32,329 nucleotides of DNA from Lachnospiraceae bacterium NK4A179 (GCA_000421045.1 ATWC01000035.1:1-32329), one strand, 5' to 3'; counted from the first letter of the stretch, positions 7,426-15,529 are shown. Translations and numbers: made by a program. The notes: generated by a model not told the origin, from the sequence alone.

Positions 7426-7767
7426 ATGAATATAGACGCTCTTGGTTTTCTGGATACAGATACCGGACTTACTTTCTGTGGGGATGATGAGGAATTTTAT
7501 GCAGAGGTCCTGCAGGGATATATTGACGGAGACAGAAGTGATGAGCTTGATAAGCTGTTTGATGTGCAGGACTGGAAAGGTTATCAGATAGCGATCCATG
7601 CAGTGAAGAGCACATCAAAGACTATCGGCGCCATGGATATGTCAGAAAAAGCGAAGGCGCTTGAACAGGCATGCAAGGATATGGATGCAGCGTACATCAC
7701 TGAGAAACACAAAGCTGTGATGGAAGAATACAGAGACCTGATAGAAAAAATAAAGAATGCCCTGTAA
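7426..7767 (+). CDS. Histidine phosphotransfer (Hpt) domain protein
   Basis: A 113-residue single-domain Hpt protein that would relay phosphate between a hybrid kinase and a response regulator. The four-helix layout and the motif HAVKSTSKTIGAMDM around His58 match the family consensus H-x-(L/V)-K-G/S-x-S-x-x-(I/L)-G-A, making His58 the likely phosphorylated residue. No kinase or receiver gene lies in the window, so its partners are elsewhere. It starts four bases after the second ATP-grasp gene and is the last gene before the terminator. The terminator stem begins inside its final codons. Confidence 0.85.
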   Translation: MNIDALGFLDTDTGLTFCGDDEEFYAEVLQGYIDGDRSDELDKLFDVQDWKGYQIAIHAVKSTSKTIGAMDMSEKAKALEQACKDMDAAYITEKHKAVMEEYRDLIEKIKNAL

Positions 7768-7780
7768 GGGCATTCTTTTT
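7753..7780 (+). terminator. Terminator of the recU-Hpt operon
   Basis: AAGAATGCCCT (7753-7763) pairs with AGGGCATTCTT (7767-7777) around a three-base loop, followed by T residues to 7780. It includes the stop codon of the Hpt gene. A-rich sequence on the left could let it also serve the convergent gene ending at 7790. Confidence 0.88.
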
Positions 7781-7789
7781 AATTCTTTT

Positions 7790-9322
7790 TTATTCTCCTC
7801 TTATCAGATGATTCATCTGGAAATATCGTACCAGCTTGTCTTTGGCTTTACTGGTCGTCAGGTAACGGAACCATTCTATTGAAGGTCTTGCGTTTTTGTT
7901 GCAGACTATCTCGATCGTATCATTATCGTTCACTCTTGTATAAGGTCCCATCTGAGCGGAAGAGCCGTTTACCAAAGCATATGCAAAGTGAAGGCCTATA
8001 TCTGTATGTATCTGGAATGCAAAGTCGAGAACGGATGCGCCGGCTTCGATCTTGTCTGAAGAACCGTTCTTTCTGAATACCGTTATCCTCGGAATATAAG
8101 TGTCTCTGGGTTCTACTTCGTTCACATCATAGTTAAGAACGGAGTCATCATCGATCATTATCTTGCCGAAGCAGTAATCAAAGTATTCGGTTTCTGTTCT
8201 TACGAAAAGTCTGTAGTAGTTTGCGGAGCCATCCTGAAGCTTGAAATATGAAGTGATCCCGTTAGTGGTGTTCTTTATCTTCACCGGATATATATCGTTG
8301 GGGATCAATGCGTTCTTAAGATATGTAAAGAAAAGATCCTGCGATGTGACAACGGTATCTTTTGCTGCGACCGAGTCATCAAGTATGAGCATGAGATCAT
8401 AGAGCGCCATGTTCTTTCTGTTCATTATGCCTTTTTCTATGGTCTCGTTTACGTTGGCACTGAAAGTATTCAGATAGCGGAATACGGAGATCATGTAGCG
8501 CTCGTCGACAGAGAATTCGACTATGCGTCCGCACAATGCATCTGTTCCGTATTTTTCCTGTATGGAAGTTTCTGCTTTATTGAAACACTTGCGCATCAGA
8601 TCGAGAGTTTTATCCGTGCTGTATGTGCTCTGTGAAAGCAGTTCGTCGTAGCGTTTTCTGATCGTGTTGTAGATGCGCCTGTGTGCAGTTTCAAAACAGA
8701 GTTCTTCAAGTATGTCGGCAAGCATGTATGCTCCGACGTCTCTTATCATCGGAAGTATGATCTCTCTGGTACGCTGAGCCTTCTTTAACTGCTTTTCTTC
8801 GGGCATGGCGTCGATGGTCTTTAAGTTGTCTATTCTGTCGGCTGCTTTTACAAGAAGCGCTCTGGGATTCATGACTGTCTGCATTTTCACTTCAGACATG
8901 ATGTCACGTTCTGCCTTGGAAAGATCAGGGTCGGAATCTTCATCAAGTTTTGTGACGGCATTTACTATGTCGGCAACAGCCTGTCCGTAGTCGGCCGCAA
9001 GTACCACAAGAGAAGCGCCCTTTTCACGGCAGTCTTCAACTACATCATGAAGAAGCGCAGCTATGACAGTCTCCAGATCCGCGCCGCAGAGTGATACGGT
9101 GTAAGCGACTCTCAAAGGATGAGTGATATAGGGTTCACCGCTTTTACGGAAAACACCTTCATGCATCCTCTCGGCATATTTATACGCTTTGATGAGAGCA
9201 TCCTCATCAAAGAACTTGTGATGGATCTTCACTTCTTCAAGGATCTTGTCGAAACTGCAGTCAGTTTCGTAATCCTTCATTGCAGCGAGAAATTTATTTA
9301 TTGTTTTTATCTTTTCGTGCAT
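7790..9322 (-). CDS. RelA/SpoT homologue with HD hydrolase, degenerate synthetase region and TGS domain
   Basis: The N-terminal 40-210 region is a (p)ppGpp hydrolase HD domain: RMHEGVFRKSGEPYITHP with His53, LLHDVVED with His92-Asp93 and the following acidic pair, and DRIDNLKT with Asp162 and Asn166. The segment from about 413 to 475 is a TGS domain, followed by ARPSIEWFRYLTTSKAKDKL, typical of the end of RSH cores. Between them, where a synthetase should lie, I cannot find the usual R-x-K-x-x-x-S or the NGYQSLH motif. The expected reaction is therefore removal of pyrophosphate from (p)ppGpp without synthesis. At 510 residues it is shorter than full RelA/SpoT (about 700-740) and lacks the ACT end. 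It shares an operon with the HTH gene 20 bases upstream. Another nucleotide substrate is possible. Confidence 0.82.
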   Translation of the reverse strand: MHEKIKTINKFLAAMKDYETDCSFDKILEEVKIHHKFFDEDALIKAYKYAERMHEGVFRKSGEPYITHPLRVAYTVSLCGADLETVIAALLHDVVEDCREKGASLVVLAADYGQAVADIVNAVTKLDEDSDPDLSKAERDIMSEVKMQTVMNPRALLVKAADRIDNLKTIDAMPEEKQLKKAQRTREIILPMIRDVGAYMLADILEELCFETAHRRIYNTIRKRYDELLSQSTYSTDKTLDLMRKCFNKAETSIQEKYGTDALCGRIVEFSVDERYMISVFRYLNTFSANVNETIEKGIMNRKNMALYDLMLILDDSVAAKDTVVTSQDLFFTYLKNALIPNDIYPVKIKNTTNGITSYFKLQDGSANYYRLFVRTETEYFDYCFGKIMIDDDSVLNYDVNEVEPRDTYIPRITVFRKNGSSDKIEAGASVLDFAFQIHTDIGLHFAYALVNGSSAQMGPYTRVNDNDTIEIVCNKNARPSIEWFRYLTTSKAKDKLVRYFQMNHLIRGE

Positions 9323-9342
9323 GATTCAAACCTTCTGCCTGA

Positions 9343-10458
9343 TCAGTTTTCTTCCTTGATACCGAAATACTTTATGGTGTGATACCACTCGTCATCATCG
9401 ATCTCGGAAACCTTTGCATATCTCAAAAGATTCCTTGTAAGACTTTCTTTTATGATACGTTCAAGATTCGACTGCACCAGCAGTTCACGCTGTGTGTCAT
9501 TGAAAGTGAAGCCGGTGTTTTCATTATTCATATAGAGGTTCTTGAATGTCTTTATAAGTTCTTCGCTTTCCTGTCCTGCGTGATAGTTGGGATAGGAAAG
9601 GAGCATTGCTTTGTGTATATCTTCTTCCGAAAGATTGAGAGCTTTTCTTGATAAGCCGATGAACTGTACGGTGGGCATATGCTGGCGTCCGCGTGATACG
9701 GAGTTTACAGTTCCTATGCCGCCGATATATTCCGGTTTTCTGGTGTTGGGCCTGTGAAGTATTATCGATATCCTGTCTTCATTCTCGTGAACGAGCTCAA
9801 GATAGTAATGATCTTTTGAAGTGAGTATTCTGCCGTAGTAAATATATTTCTCAAATCCCTTATCTATTAAGAGATTTATGGACTGTCCGGCATTTTCTGT
9901 TTTATCCAGGGCCTTTCTCAGATCGCGTATCCTGTCGCGGTCTTTTTTGCCAAGCATTGCAACAACGTCATAAACAGGCTTTCCTGTAGCTGATGTGGTT
10001 TCCGTGATCGAAAGCACACCGTAATTAATGGAAGCATCTGCGCTGTTGTTATCTTTTCCTTTATAGTTTTCCGTATCGAGATAATAGGTATAGTAATTAC
10101 CTGCGAGACGCTTAAGTTCGACGGGATCATAACTCTCAAAGAGACTTCTGAAATCATCTGCGTTTGTGTTCAGACCTTCGCGCAGTCTCAGCTGTTTGAG
10201 ATAAATATCTTCCGGGGTGTCTTTTCTTGAAATGAAATCGTCGATGGAAATTTCAAATATGTCCTTGAGTTCAAGGAGAAATCCGTAGTCGGGAGTTTTT
10301 CTGCCTTCGCAGTAATCATCCATAAGTTCGGCTGAGATGCGGAGCTTGTCCGCCATGTCCTCACGCGTGGTGCCGAGCCTTTCTATCAAGTGGTTCAGAT
10401 TTGCAGAAATGTTTGATCTTATCCTTTCATCGAGTTCTTTTCTGTTTTCTGAGCTCAT
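9343..10458 (-). CDS. XRE-type HTH regulator with a large C-terminal domain
   Basis: Residues about 15-80 form a Cro/C1-type helix-turn-helix (LNHLIERLGTTREDMADKLR, then GRKTPDYGFLLELKDIF). The remaining 290 residues are soluble and unfamiliar: a stretch around 140-280 looks like alternating strands that could bind a ligand, and the last 80 are helical. I do not recognise that domain. The start is well supported by AGGAGG eight bases before the ATG. The gene leads a two-gene operon with the RSH hydrolase gene and probably controls it or responds to the same nucleotide signal. It is divergent from hisS across 118 bases that hold promoters for both. Confidence 0.75.
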   Translation of the reverse strand: MSSENRKELDERIRSNISANLNHLIERLGTTREDMADKLRISAELMDDYCEGRKTPDYGFLLELKDIFEISIDDFISRKDTPEDIYLKQLRLREGLNTNADDFRSLFESYDPVELKRLAGNYYTYYLDTENYKGKDNNSADASINYGVLSITETTSATGKPVYDVVAMLGKKDRDRIRDLRKALDKTENAGQSINLLIDKGFEKYIYYGRILTSKDHYYLELVHENEDRISIILHRPNTRKPEYIGGIGTVNSVSRGRQHMPTVQFIGLSRKALNLSEEDIHKAMLLSYPNYHAGQESEELIKTFKNLYMNNENTGFTFNDTQRELLVQSNLERIIKESLTRNLLRYAKVSEIDDDEWYHTIKYFGIKEEN

Positions 10459-10511
10459 AGCAGCCTCCTGGATCCGATACGGAAATTTGAAGATTTGAAA
10501 ATTTGCTATAC

Positions 10512-10517
10512 ATTATA
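10512..10517 (-). promoter_or_regulatory. -10 element of the HTH/RSH operon
   Basis: The minus strand reads TATAAT here, 54 bases upstream of the HTH start codon. No good -35 box is visible at the right distance, so this promoter may need help. Confidence 0.45.
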
Positions 10518-10535
10518 CTACCTGTGAAGTTTATA

Positions 10536-10544
10536 TGCTATAAT
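10536..10544 (+). promoter_or_regulatory. Extended -10 promoter of hisS
   Basis: TG-C-TATAAT is a perfect extended -10 element with no clear -35 box. It would start transcription near 10551, about 26 bases before hisS, leaving room only for the AAGGAGG ribosome site. No T-box leader is present. Confidence 0.65.
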
Positions 10545-10576
10545 CCTTCAGTAGTTTTTTTAAGAAGGAGGCTCAG

Positions 10577-11896
10577 ATGAGCGACAATATAATTAAGCCC
10601 GGTATACTTTCGGGATTTATGGAACTGCTTCCTGAAAAGCAGAAGATTTTTGACGAGATGCAGGGAACCTTAAGGGATGTGTTCTCATCCTACGGTTTTT
10701 TCGGCCTTGATACTCCGGTTCTGGAGAGAAGCGCAGTCCTTCTTGCAAAAGGCGGCGGCGAGACCGAGAAGCAGGTATACAGATTTGACAGGGGTGATAC
10801 CGATATAACTATGCGTTATGATCTTACGGTGCCTCTTGCAAGATATGTCGCAATGCATTATTCAGAGCTTTCATTCCCCTTCAAGAGATATCAGATAGGA
10901 AAGGTTTACAGAGGCGAGCGCAGTCAGAAGGGCCGCTTCCGTGAGTTCTATCAGTGCGATATAGATATCATCGGCGACGGAAAGCTTGATGTGCTTAATG
11001 AAGCCGAGTGCCCTGCCGTTATGGCATCTGCTCTGAAGGCCCTTGGTCTTAAGGAGTTTAAGATAAGGCTCAATAACAGAAAAGTGCTCAACGGACTTTT
11101 TGAAATATACGGTGTATCGGATAAGAAGACAGAGATGCTCCGTACCATAGATAAATTCGAAAAGATAGGCCGCGATAATGTTATAGAAGAGCTTACCGGT
11201 TTTGGTGTGGAAGCTTCAAAGGCAGGCGAGATCCTTGATCTTGTCACCTGCGCCGGCAGCAATTCCGAAATAGAAGCAAAGCTTGCGGGTTTTGCAGGAA
11301 AGTCGGAAATATTTGATGAAGGCGTGGCAGATTTAAAGAAGGTTGCCGAAGCTCTCAGTGCTTCCGGCGTTTCGGAGGACAATTTCGGTTATGACTTAAG
11401 CATCGCGCGCGGTCTTGATTACTATACCGGCACAGTCTATGAGACTCAGTTCCTGCCTGATCCTTCTATAGGAAGCATATGCAGCGGCGGACGATATGAT
11501 GATCTTGCAGGTTACTTCATAGACAGGCCTCTTCCGGGCGTTGGTATGTCCATAGGTCTTACGAGACTCTTCTATATACTTGATGCGAAGGGCTTCTTTG
11601 ATGAGACCCCCGCACCTCCCGCTGATGTGCTGCTCCTTCCCATGACAGAGGATGTGAGCGTAGCTCTTAAGTCTGCGGCAGAGCTCAGAAATGCGGGCAT
11701 CAGCGTGCAGACATATATGGAACAGAAGAAATTCAAGAAAAAGATGGAATATGCAGATAAGCTGCACATTCCCTATACCGTGTTTATCGGTGAGGATGAA
11801 ATAAAAGAAGGAAAGATATCGGTCAAAAATATGACCTCAGGCGAACAGTCTATGATGACGATCGCCGAAGCTGCAGAGCTTATTCTAAATAAATAG
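10577..11896 (+). CDS. hisS: Histidyl-tRNA synthetase
   Basis: Charges tRNA-His in the cytoplasm as a class II dimer. The 439 residues contain motif 2 (VYRGERSQKGRFREFYQCDI, about 115-134), the HisRS-specific ARGLDYYTGTVYE (about 275-287), motif 3 (GVGMSIGLTRL, about 319-329), and a C-terminal anticodon domain from about 345. Length fits the bacterial enzyme. AAGGAGG precedes the ATG. The gene is on its own and is followed, two bases after its stop, by the 246-bp inverted repeat element, which may also end its transcript. Confidence 0.96.
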   Translation: MSDNIIKPGILSGFMELLPEKQKIFDEMQGTLRDVFSSYGFFGLDTPVLERSAVLLAKGGGETEKQVYRFDRGDTDITMRYDLTVPLARYVAMHYSELSFPFKRYQIGKVYRGERSQKGRFREFYQCDIDIIGDGKLDVLNEAECPAVMASALKALGLKEFKIRLNNRKVLNGLFEIYGVSDKKTEMLRTIDKFEKIGRDNVIEELTGFGVEASKAGEILDLVTCAGSNSEIEAKLAGFAGKSEIFDEGVADLKKVAEALSASGVSEDNFGYDLSIARGLDYYTGTVYETQFLPDPSIGSICSGGRYDDLAGYFIDRPLPGVGMSIGLTRLFYILDAKGFFDETPAPPADVLLLPMTEDVSVALKSAAELRNAGISVQTYMEQKKFKKKMEYADKLHIPYTVFIGEDEIKEGKISVKNMTSGEQSMMTIAEAAELILNK

Positions 11897-11897
11897 A

Positions 11898-12143
11898 TAA
11901 CTAAATTTACCCATACCGGCGGCCTTATCTGACGGTGTTAAAGTGAGCCTTAGCAGTTCTCGAAAATGCATAGATCCACCAGGAACGGACCGTCACGGAT
12001 GGCGGGACGAGTGAACAACGCCACATGGATGTGGCGTGTGAACGGTTCCGGAAAGACCCAGTAGTTTGGGGCATTTTCGTTAGAACTGCTTGGCGAACGG
12101 TTCCACCGTCAGATAAGGCCGCCGGTGTGGGTAGATTTAATTA
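11898..12143 (-). repeat. Structured repeat, copy A (minus orientation)
   Basis: A 246-bp foldback element filling most of the hisS-rpsF gap. Its arms, 11898-11937 and 12104-12143, are complementary over about 40 bases, with a few G-T wobbles in the outer part and perfect pairing from ACCGGCGGCC through TCTGACGGTG. Inside lie a second helix (AGCAGTTCT 11952-11960 with AGAACTGCT 12082-12090, continued by CGAAAATGC 11961-11969 with GCATTTTCG 12071-12079) and a hairpin CGCCACAT / ATGTGGCG (12019-12026, 12029-12036). The core recurs in reverse orientation at 20645-21324 and 32139-32329. It has no coding frame of note. It could be a structured RNA or a non-autonomous mobile element. Confidence 0.85.
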
Positions 12144-12156
12144 ATAAAACTTCTTC

Positions 12157-12185
12157 TTGCAATTAAAATTTCCTCATGGTAATAT
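12157..12185 (+). promoter_or_regulatory. Promoter of the rpsF-ssb-rpsR operon
   Basis: TTGCAA (12157-12162), a 17-base spacer and TAATAT (12180-12185), giving a start near 12192 and a 67-base leader. It begins 14 bases after the end of repeat copy A. Confidence 0.7.
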
Positions 12186-12206
12186 TTAAGTCCGTGAATT
12201 ATCCTT

Positions 12207-12228
12207 GCCTGTCATTAAAAGGGCAGGC
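12207..12228 (+). promoter_or_regulatory. Leader hairpin before rpsF
   Basis: GCCTG (12207-12211) pairs with CAGGC (12224-12228) in the leader of the operon encoding S6 and S18. In many bacteria the S6:S18 complex binds this leader to repress its own synthesis. Position fits, but I could not match the full consensus. Confidence 0.35.
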
Positions 12229-12258
12229 CAATAAGTCCAAAAGGAGGTAAGAGACAGC

Positions 12259-12555
12259 ATGAACAAGTACGAATTAGCCGTTGTAGTCAGCGCAAAGTTC
12301 GGAGATGAAGAGAGAGCTGCTGTCCTTGACAAATGTAAGGAATATGTTGCCAGATTCGGCGGCAATGTTACAGGTGTCACGACAGACGAAGCTCCCCGCA
12401 AGCTTGCTTATGAGATCCAGAAGCAGAAGGAAGCATACTACAGCTTCATTCTTTTCGAGTCTGATAACAGCGATACTCCGGTCGAGCTTGAGAACAGGTT
12501 AAGGCTGAGAGAAGATATTCTCCGCTTCTTATGCGTCAGACTTGACGAAGCATAA
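12259..12555 (+). CDS. rpsF: 30S ribosomal protein S6
   Basis: Small-subunit protein that pairs with S18 on 16S rRNA. The 98 residues match the family in length and pattern: the opening NKYELAVVVSAKFGDEE, then GGNVTGVTTDEAPRKLAYEI, and RLREDILRFLCVRLDE near the end. AAGGAGG precedes the ATG. It leads the operon rpsF-ssb-rpsR, the usual order in Firmicutes, and is 14 bases from ssb. Confidence 0.95.
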   Translation: MNKYELAVVVSAKFGDEERAAVLDKCKEYVARFGGNVTGVTTDEAPRKLAYEIQKQKEAYYSFILFESDNSDTPVELENRLRLREDILRFLCVRLDEA

Positions 12556-12569
12556 GAAAGGAAAATTGT

Positions 12570-13025
12570 ATGAACAAAGTTATATTGATGGGACGTCTCA
12601 CAAGAGACCCGGATGTAAGATATTCACAGAATAACGGAAATTCAATGGCGATCGCGAGATATACTCTTGCGGTTGACCGCAGATTTTCAAGGAGCAATTC
12701 AAACGGTGATCAGCAGACAGCCGATTTCATTGGATGCGTAGCATTCGGCAAGTCAGGAGAGTTTGCTGAGAAGTATTTCCGCAAGGGTACAAAGGTTGCA
12801 GTTACCGGCAGGATCCAGACCGGAAGCTATACTAACAAAGACGGACAGAAGGTCTATACCACTGATGTGGTTGTTGAGGATCAGGAATTCGCTGAGAGCA
12901 AGAATGCTTCAGGTCAGAGTTTCGCAGGCGGTCCGGCAGCGGACAGTGCCCCCGCTCCCGAAGGGGATGACGGATTCATGAATATTCCCGGGGGGATTGA
13001 TGATGAGATCCCGTTCGGAAACTGA
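12570..13025 (+). CDS. ssb: Single-stranded DNA-binding protein
   Basis: Coats single-stranded DNA in replication and repair and recruits partners through its acidic tip. The 151 residues comprise an OB fold (1-105: NKVILMGRLTRDPDVRYSQ, then FIGCVAFGKSGEFAEKYFRK), a Gly/Ala/Pro-rich linker, and the C-terminal tip DDEIPFGN. The tip ends in two extra residues rather than exactly at the usual Phe. It lies between rpsF and rpsR, the standard place for the essential SSB. Confidence 0.95.
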   Translation: MNKVILMGRLTRDPDVRYSQNNGNSMAIARYTLAVDRRFSRSNSNGDQQTADFIGCVAFGKSGEFAEKYFRKGTKVAVTGRIQTGSYTNKDGQKVYTTDVVVEDQEFAESKNASGQSFAGGPAADSAPAPEGDDGFMNIPGGIDDEIPFGN

Positions 13026-13078
13026 GATTCCGGATAGTCTTGATCAGAGACTTGTGCGCATGAACAGGAGGCAATGCA

Positions 13079-13372
13079 ATGGCATTTAACAAAGAAGACA
13101 GAGGCACCGCACCCAGACGTCGTCCGGGCGGGATGCATCGTCGCAGGAAGGTATGCGTTTTCTGCGGTCAGGCAGTTAATAAGGATGGAGAGAAGAATCC
13201 TGAAGTGATCATTGATTACAAGGATACAGCCAAGCTCCGCAAGTATGTGTCAGAGAGAGGAAAGATCCTTCCCAGACGCGTAACAGGCTGCTGTGCAAAG
13301 CATCAGAGAGCGCTTACTACGGCTATAAAGAGAGCACGTCATATCGCTCTTATGCCCTATGCGACAGATTGA
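13079..13372 (+). CDS. rpsR: 30S ribosomal protein S18
   Basis: Binds S6 on the small subunit. The 97 residues include the basic N-terminus, CVFCG (a zinc-type CxxC near 26-29), [20 protein letters not shown] and [20 protein letters not shown]. The cysteines correspond to a zinc-binding S18. AGGAGG lies upstream of the ATG; 53 bases separate it from ssb. It ends the operon and is followed by a strong terminator. Confidence 0.96.
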   Translation: MAFNKEDRGTAPRRRPGGMHRRRKVCVFCGQAVNKDGEKNPEVIIDYKDTAKLRKYVSERGKILPRRVTGCCAKHQRALTTAIKRARHIALMPYATD

Positions 13373-13401
13373 CATAATTTTATTTACATAAGTGAAACAG
13401 G

Positions 13402-13430
13402 CTCCGGAGCTGGTGCTCCGGAGTTTTTTT
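13402..13430 (+). terminator. Terminator of the rpsF operon
   Basis: CTCCGGAGC (13402-13410) and GCTCCGGAG (13415-13423) form a perfect 9-bp stem with TGGT loop, followed by seven T residues. This classical intrinsic terminator isolates gdpP from the ribosomal operon. Confidence 0.93.
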
Positions 13431-13443
13431 ATTTTGATTCTTC

Positions 13444-13472
13444 TTGAGTATGGCCTCTTATTCGGTTAAAAT
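13444..13472 (+). promoter_or_regulatory. Promoter overlapping the gdpP start
   Basis: TTGAGT (13444-13449), a 17-base spacer and TAAAAT (13467-13472). The -10 box ends two bases before the first gdpP ATG, so transcription would begin near 13479, next to the second ATG at 13481. There is no ribosome binding site. Confidence 0.55.
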
Positions 13473-13474
13473 AG

Positions 13475-15529
13475 ATGTCTATGAGAAACAGACTTAAGGT
13501 CAGGGGAAAACTTAGATCATACCTGCAGCTCCCGCTTCTTCTGGGGATACTGCTTGCCGTGATGAATGTCCTTATCTTCATGATCAATACTGAAGCGGGC
13601 ATAGCTCTGTGCATATTCACGGTGATCTATTTGGGCGTAGTGATCTTCACGATGCTGCTGTCGGGACCGGCGATCAGTTCGGAGCTGATAAGTTTTGCCA
13701 CTGAATACGGACAGATACAAAAACAGCTCCTAAAAGACCTGGAGATGCCGCATGCACTTCTTGATGAAGGCGGCAGGGTCATCTGGATGAACCATGCTTT
13801 TGAGGCGCTGACAGAGAAGGACAAGCTGTACAGAAAGCCTGTCGATAATCTCTTCCCGCAGATCACAAGGGACCGTTTCCCCAAGGAAGGCGAAGTCACC
13901 GATATAGAAGCAACGCTTGATAACAAGGATTTCCTTGTAAGGCTCAAGCGTATAAGCCTGCAGGATATGGCGCTTCTTTCCGATATGAAGAAGTCGGATG
14001 ATTACAACGGCTATCTGATAGCTATCTATCTTTTCGACAGGACCGCCCTCAATATGGCTTTAAAAGAGATAGATGACCAGAGCCTTGCGGTGGGTCTTGT
14101 TTATATCGATAACTACGAGGAGACCATCGAGAACATACAGGATGCCGAACGACGCAGTATGATGGCAGTCTATATGGATACAGCCATCAACAAGAATTTC
14201 TCGAGCATAGACGGCATAGTCAGAAAGACCGAGAAAGATAAGTATCTCGTTATCTTAAGAAAGAGCGAGCTTAAGACTCTCGAAACCGAACGCTTCAGGG
14301 TGCTTGAGGAAGTTAAAAAGGCAGGCTCCGGAACACAGACATCCGTGACGCTCAGTATAGGTGTGGGTGTTGACGGACTGACATACGCGCAGAACTGTGA
14401 GTTTGCGAGAAACGCGATAGACCTTGCACTCGGCCGCGGCGGTGATCAGGCGGTGGTAAAGAGCAGACAGAGTGTTTCATATTACGGAGGCAAGAGCCAG
14501 CAGAAAGAGAGTATGACCAGAGTTAAAGCCCGTGTAAAGGCTCAGGCTCTTGAAGAGATCATCTCCGTAAGAGACAGGGTTTTTGTCATGGGACACAGGA
14601 ACGGAGACGCCGACAGCTTTGGTGCGACCGTAGGTATAAAGAGTGCCTGCTCCTGGATCAAGAAGGAGTGCCATATCGTATGTGATGATGTGGATGCTTC
14701 CCTTAAGCCGTTAGTGGATATGTACAGGAATGATCCTGATTATGAAGAGGGCACGCTAATAAACAGCGCCCAGGCCTTGGAGATGGCGGGTGATAATTCC
14801 GTACTCGTTGTTGTTGATGTGAACAGGCCGACCATAACCGAATGTCCGGATCTGCTTAAGAAATGCAAATCAATAATCGTTCTCGATCATCACAGACAGG
14901 GTACGGAAGCGATAGAGAATGCGACGCTCTCATACGTGGAGCCTTATGCTTCCAGCACCTGTGAGATGGTTGCGGAGATACTTCAGTATATTCATGACGG
15001 AGTAAAGTTCAAGGGCGTAGTCGCTGACTGTCTCTACAGCGGACTTGTGGTGGATACACAGAACTTCACGACCAAGACCGGTGTGCGTACCTTTGAAGCG
15101 GCCGCATATTTAAGACGCGGCGGCGCTGATGTGACAAGAGTGAGAAAGCTCTTCAGGGACGATCCCGTGGATTACAAGGCAAAAGCCGAGGCCACAAGAA
15201 GGGCAGAAATTTATAAAAAGTGCTTTGCCATTTCGTCCTGTCCAAGCGAAGGCTTAAAGAGTCCTACGGTTGTTGCGGCACAGGCGGCAAATGAACTGCT
15301 CAGTATCAACGGTATAAAGGCAAGCTTTGTGATGACAGAGCATCAGGGCAAGATATTCATATCAGCCCGCTCGATAGATGAAATGAATGTCCAGCTTGTC
15401 ATGGAGAAGCTCGGAGGCGGCGGCCATATGAACATAGCCGGAGCCCAGATCGAGAACAGTACCATAGAAGATACGATAGAACTGGTTAAGAACACAATAG
15501 ATCAAATGCAGCAGGAGGGAGAGATCTGA
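13475..15529 (+). CDS. gdpP: c-di-AMP phosphodiesterase GdpP
   Basis: Membrane protein that hydrolyses cyclic di-AMP to pApA and so affects cell wall, potassium and osmotic balance. The 684 residues show two N-terminal membrane helices (about 18-62), a PAS-like domain (about 75-160), a degenerate GGDEF domain (about 180-335), and a DHH-DHHA1 catalytic unit. DHH motifs include GHRNGDADSFGA (373-384), DHH at 471-473 and GGGGHMNIAGAQ near 648. An ATG at 13481 is an equally likely start given the promoter position. No Shine-Dalgarno is visible and a stop codon precedes 13475 directly. The TGA overlaps the rplI ATG, linking it to rplI and dnaB as in many Firmicutes. Confidence 0.93.
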   Translation: MSMRNRLKVRGKLRSYLQLPLLLGILLAVMNVLIFMINTEAGIALCIFTVIYLGVVIFTMLLSGPAISSELISFATEYGQIQKQLLKDLEMPHALLDEGGRVIWMNHAFEALTEKDKLYRKPVDNLFPQITRDRFPKEGEVTDIEATLDNKDFLVRLKRISLQDMALLSDMKKSDDYNGYLIAIYLFDRTALNMALKEIDDQSLAVGLVYIDNYEETIENIQDAERRSMMAVYMDTAINKNFSSIDGIVRKTEKDKYLVILRKSELKTLETERFRVLEEVKKAGSGTQTSVTLSIGVGVDGLTYAQNCEFARNAIDLALGRGGDQAVVKSRQSVSYYGGKSQQKESMTRVKARVKAQALEEIISVRDRVFVMGHRNGDADSFGATVGIKSACSWIKKECHIVCDDVDASLKPLVDMYRNDPDYEEGTLINSAQALEMAGDNSVLVVVDVNRPTITECPDLLKKCKSIIVLDHHRQGTEAIENATLSYVEPYASSTCEMVAEILQYIHDGVKFKGVVADCLYSGLVVDTQNFTTKTGVRTFEAAAYLRRGGADVTRVRKLFRDDPVDYKAKAEATRRAEIYKKCFAISSCPSEGLKSPTVVAAQAANELLSINGIKASFVMTEHQGKIFISARSIDEMNVQLVMEKLGGGGHMNIAGAQIENSTIEDTIELVKNTIDQMQQEGEI

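Noticed and set aside
11898-12143. Repeat copy A as only a terminator for hisS
   Set aside because: It is far larger than a terminator, lacks a T run, and its core recurs at two other loci in the opposite orientation.
12207-12258. A confident S6:S18 leader call
   Set aside because: A hairpin is present in the right place, but I could not match the conserved bases, so it is listed only as a leader hairpin.
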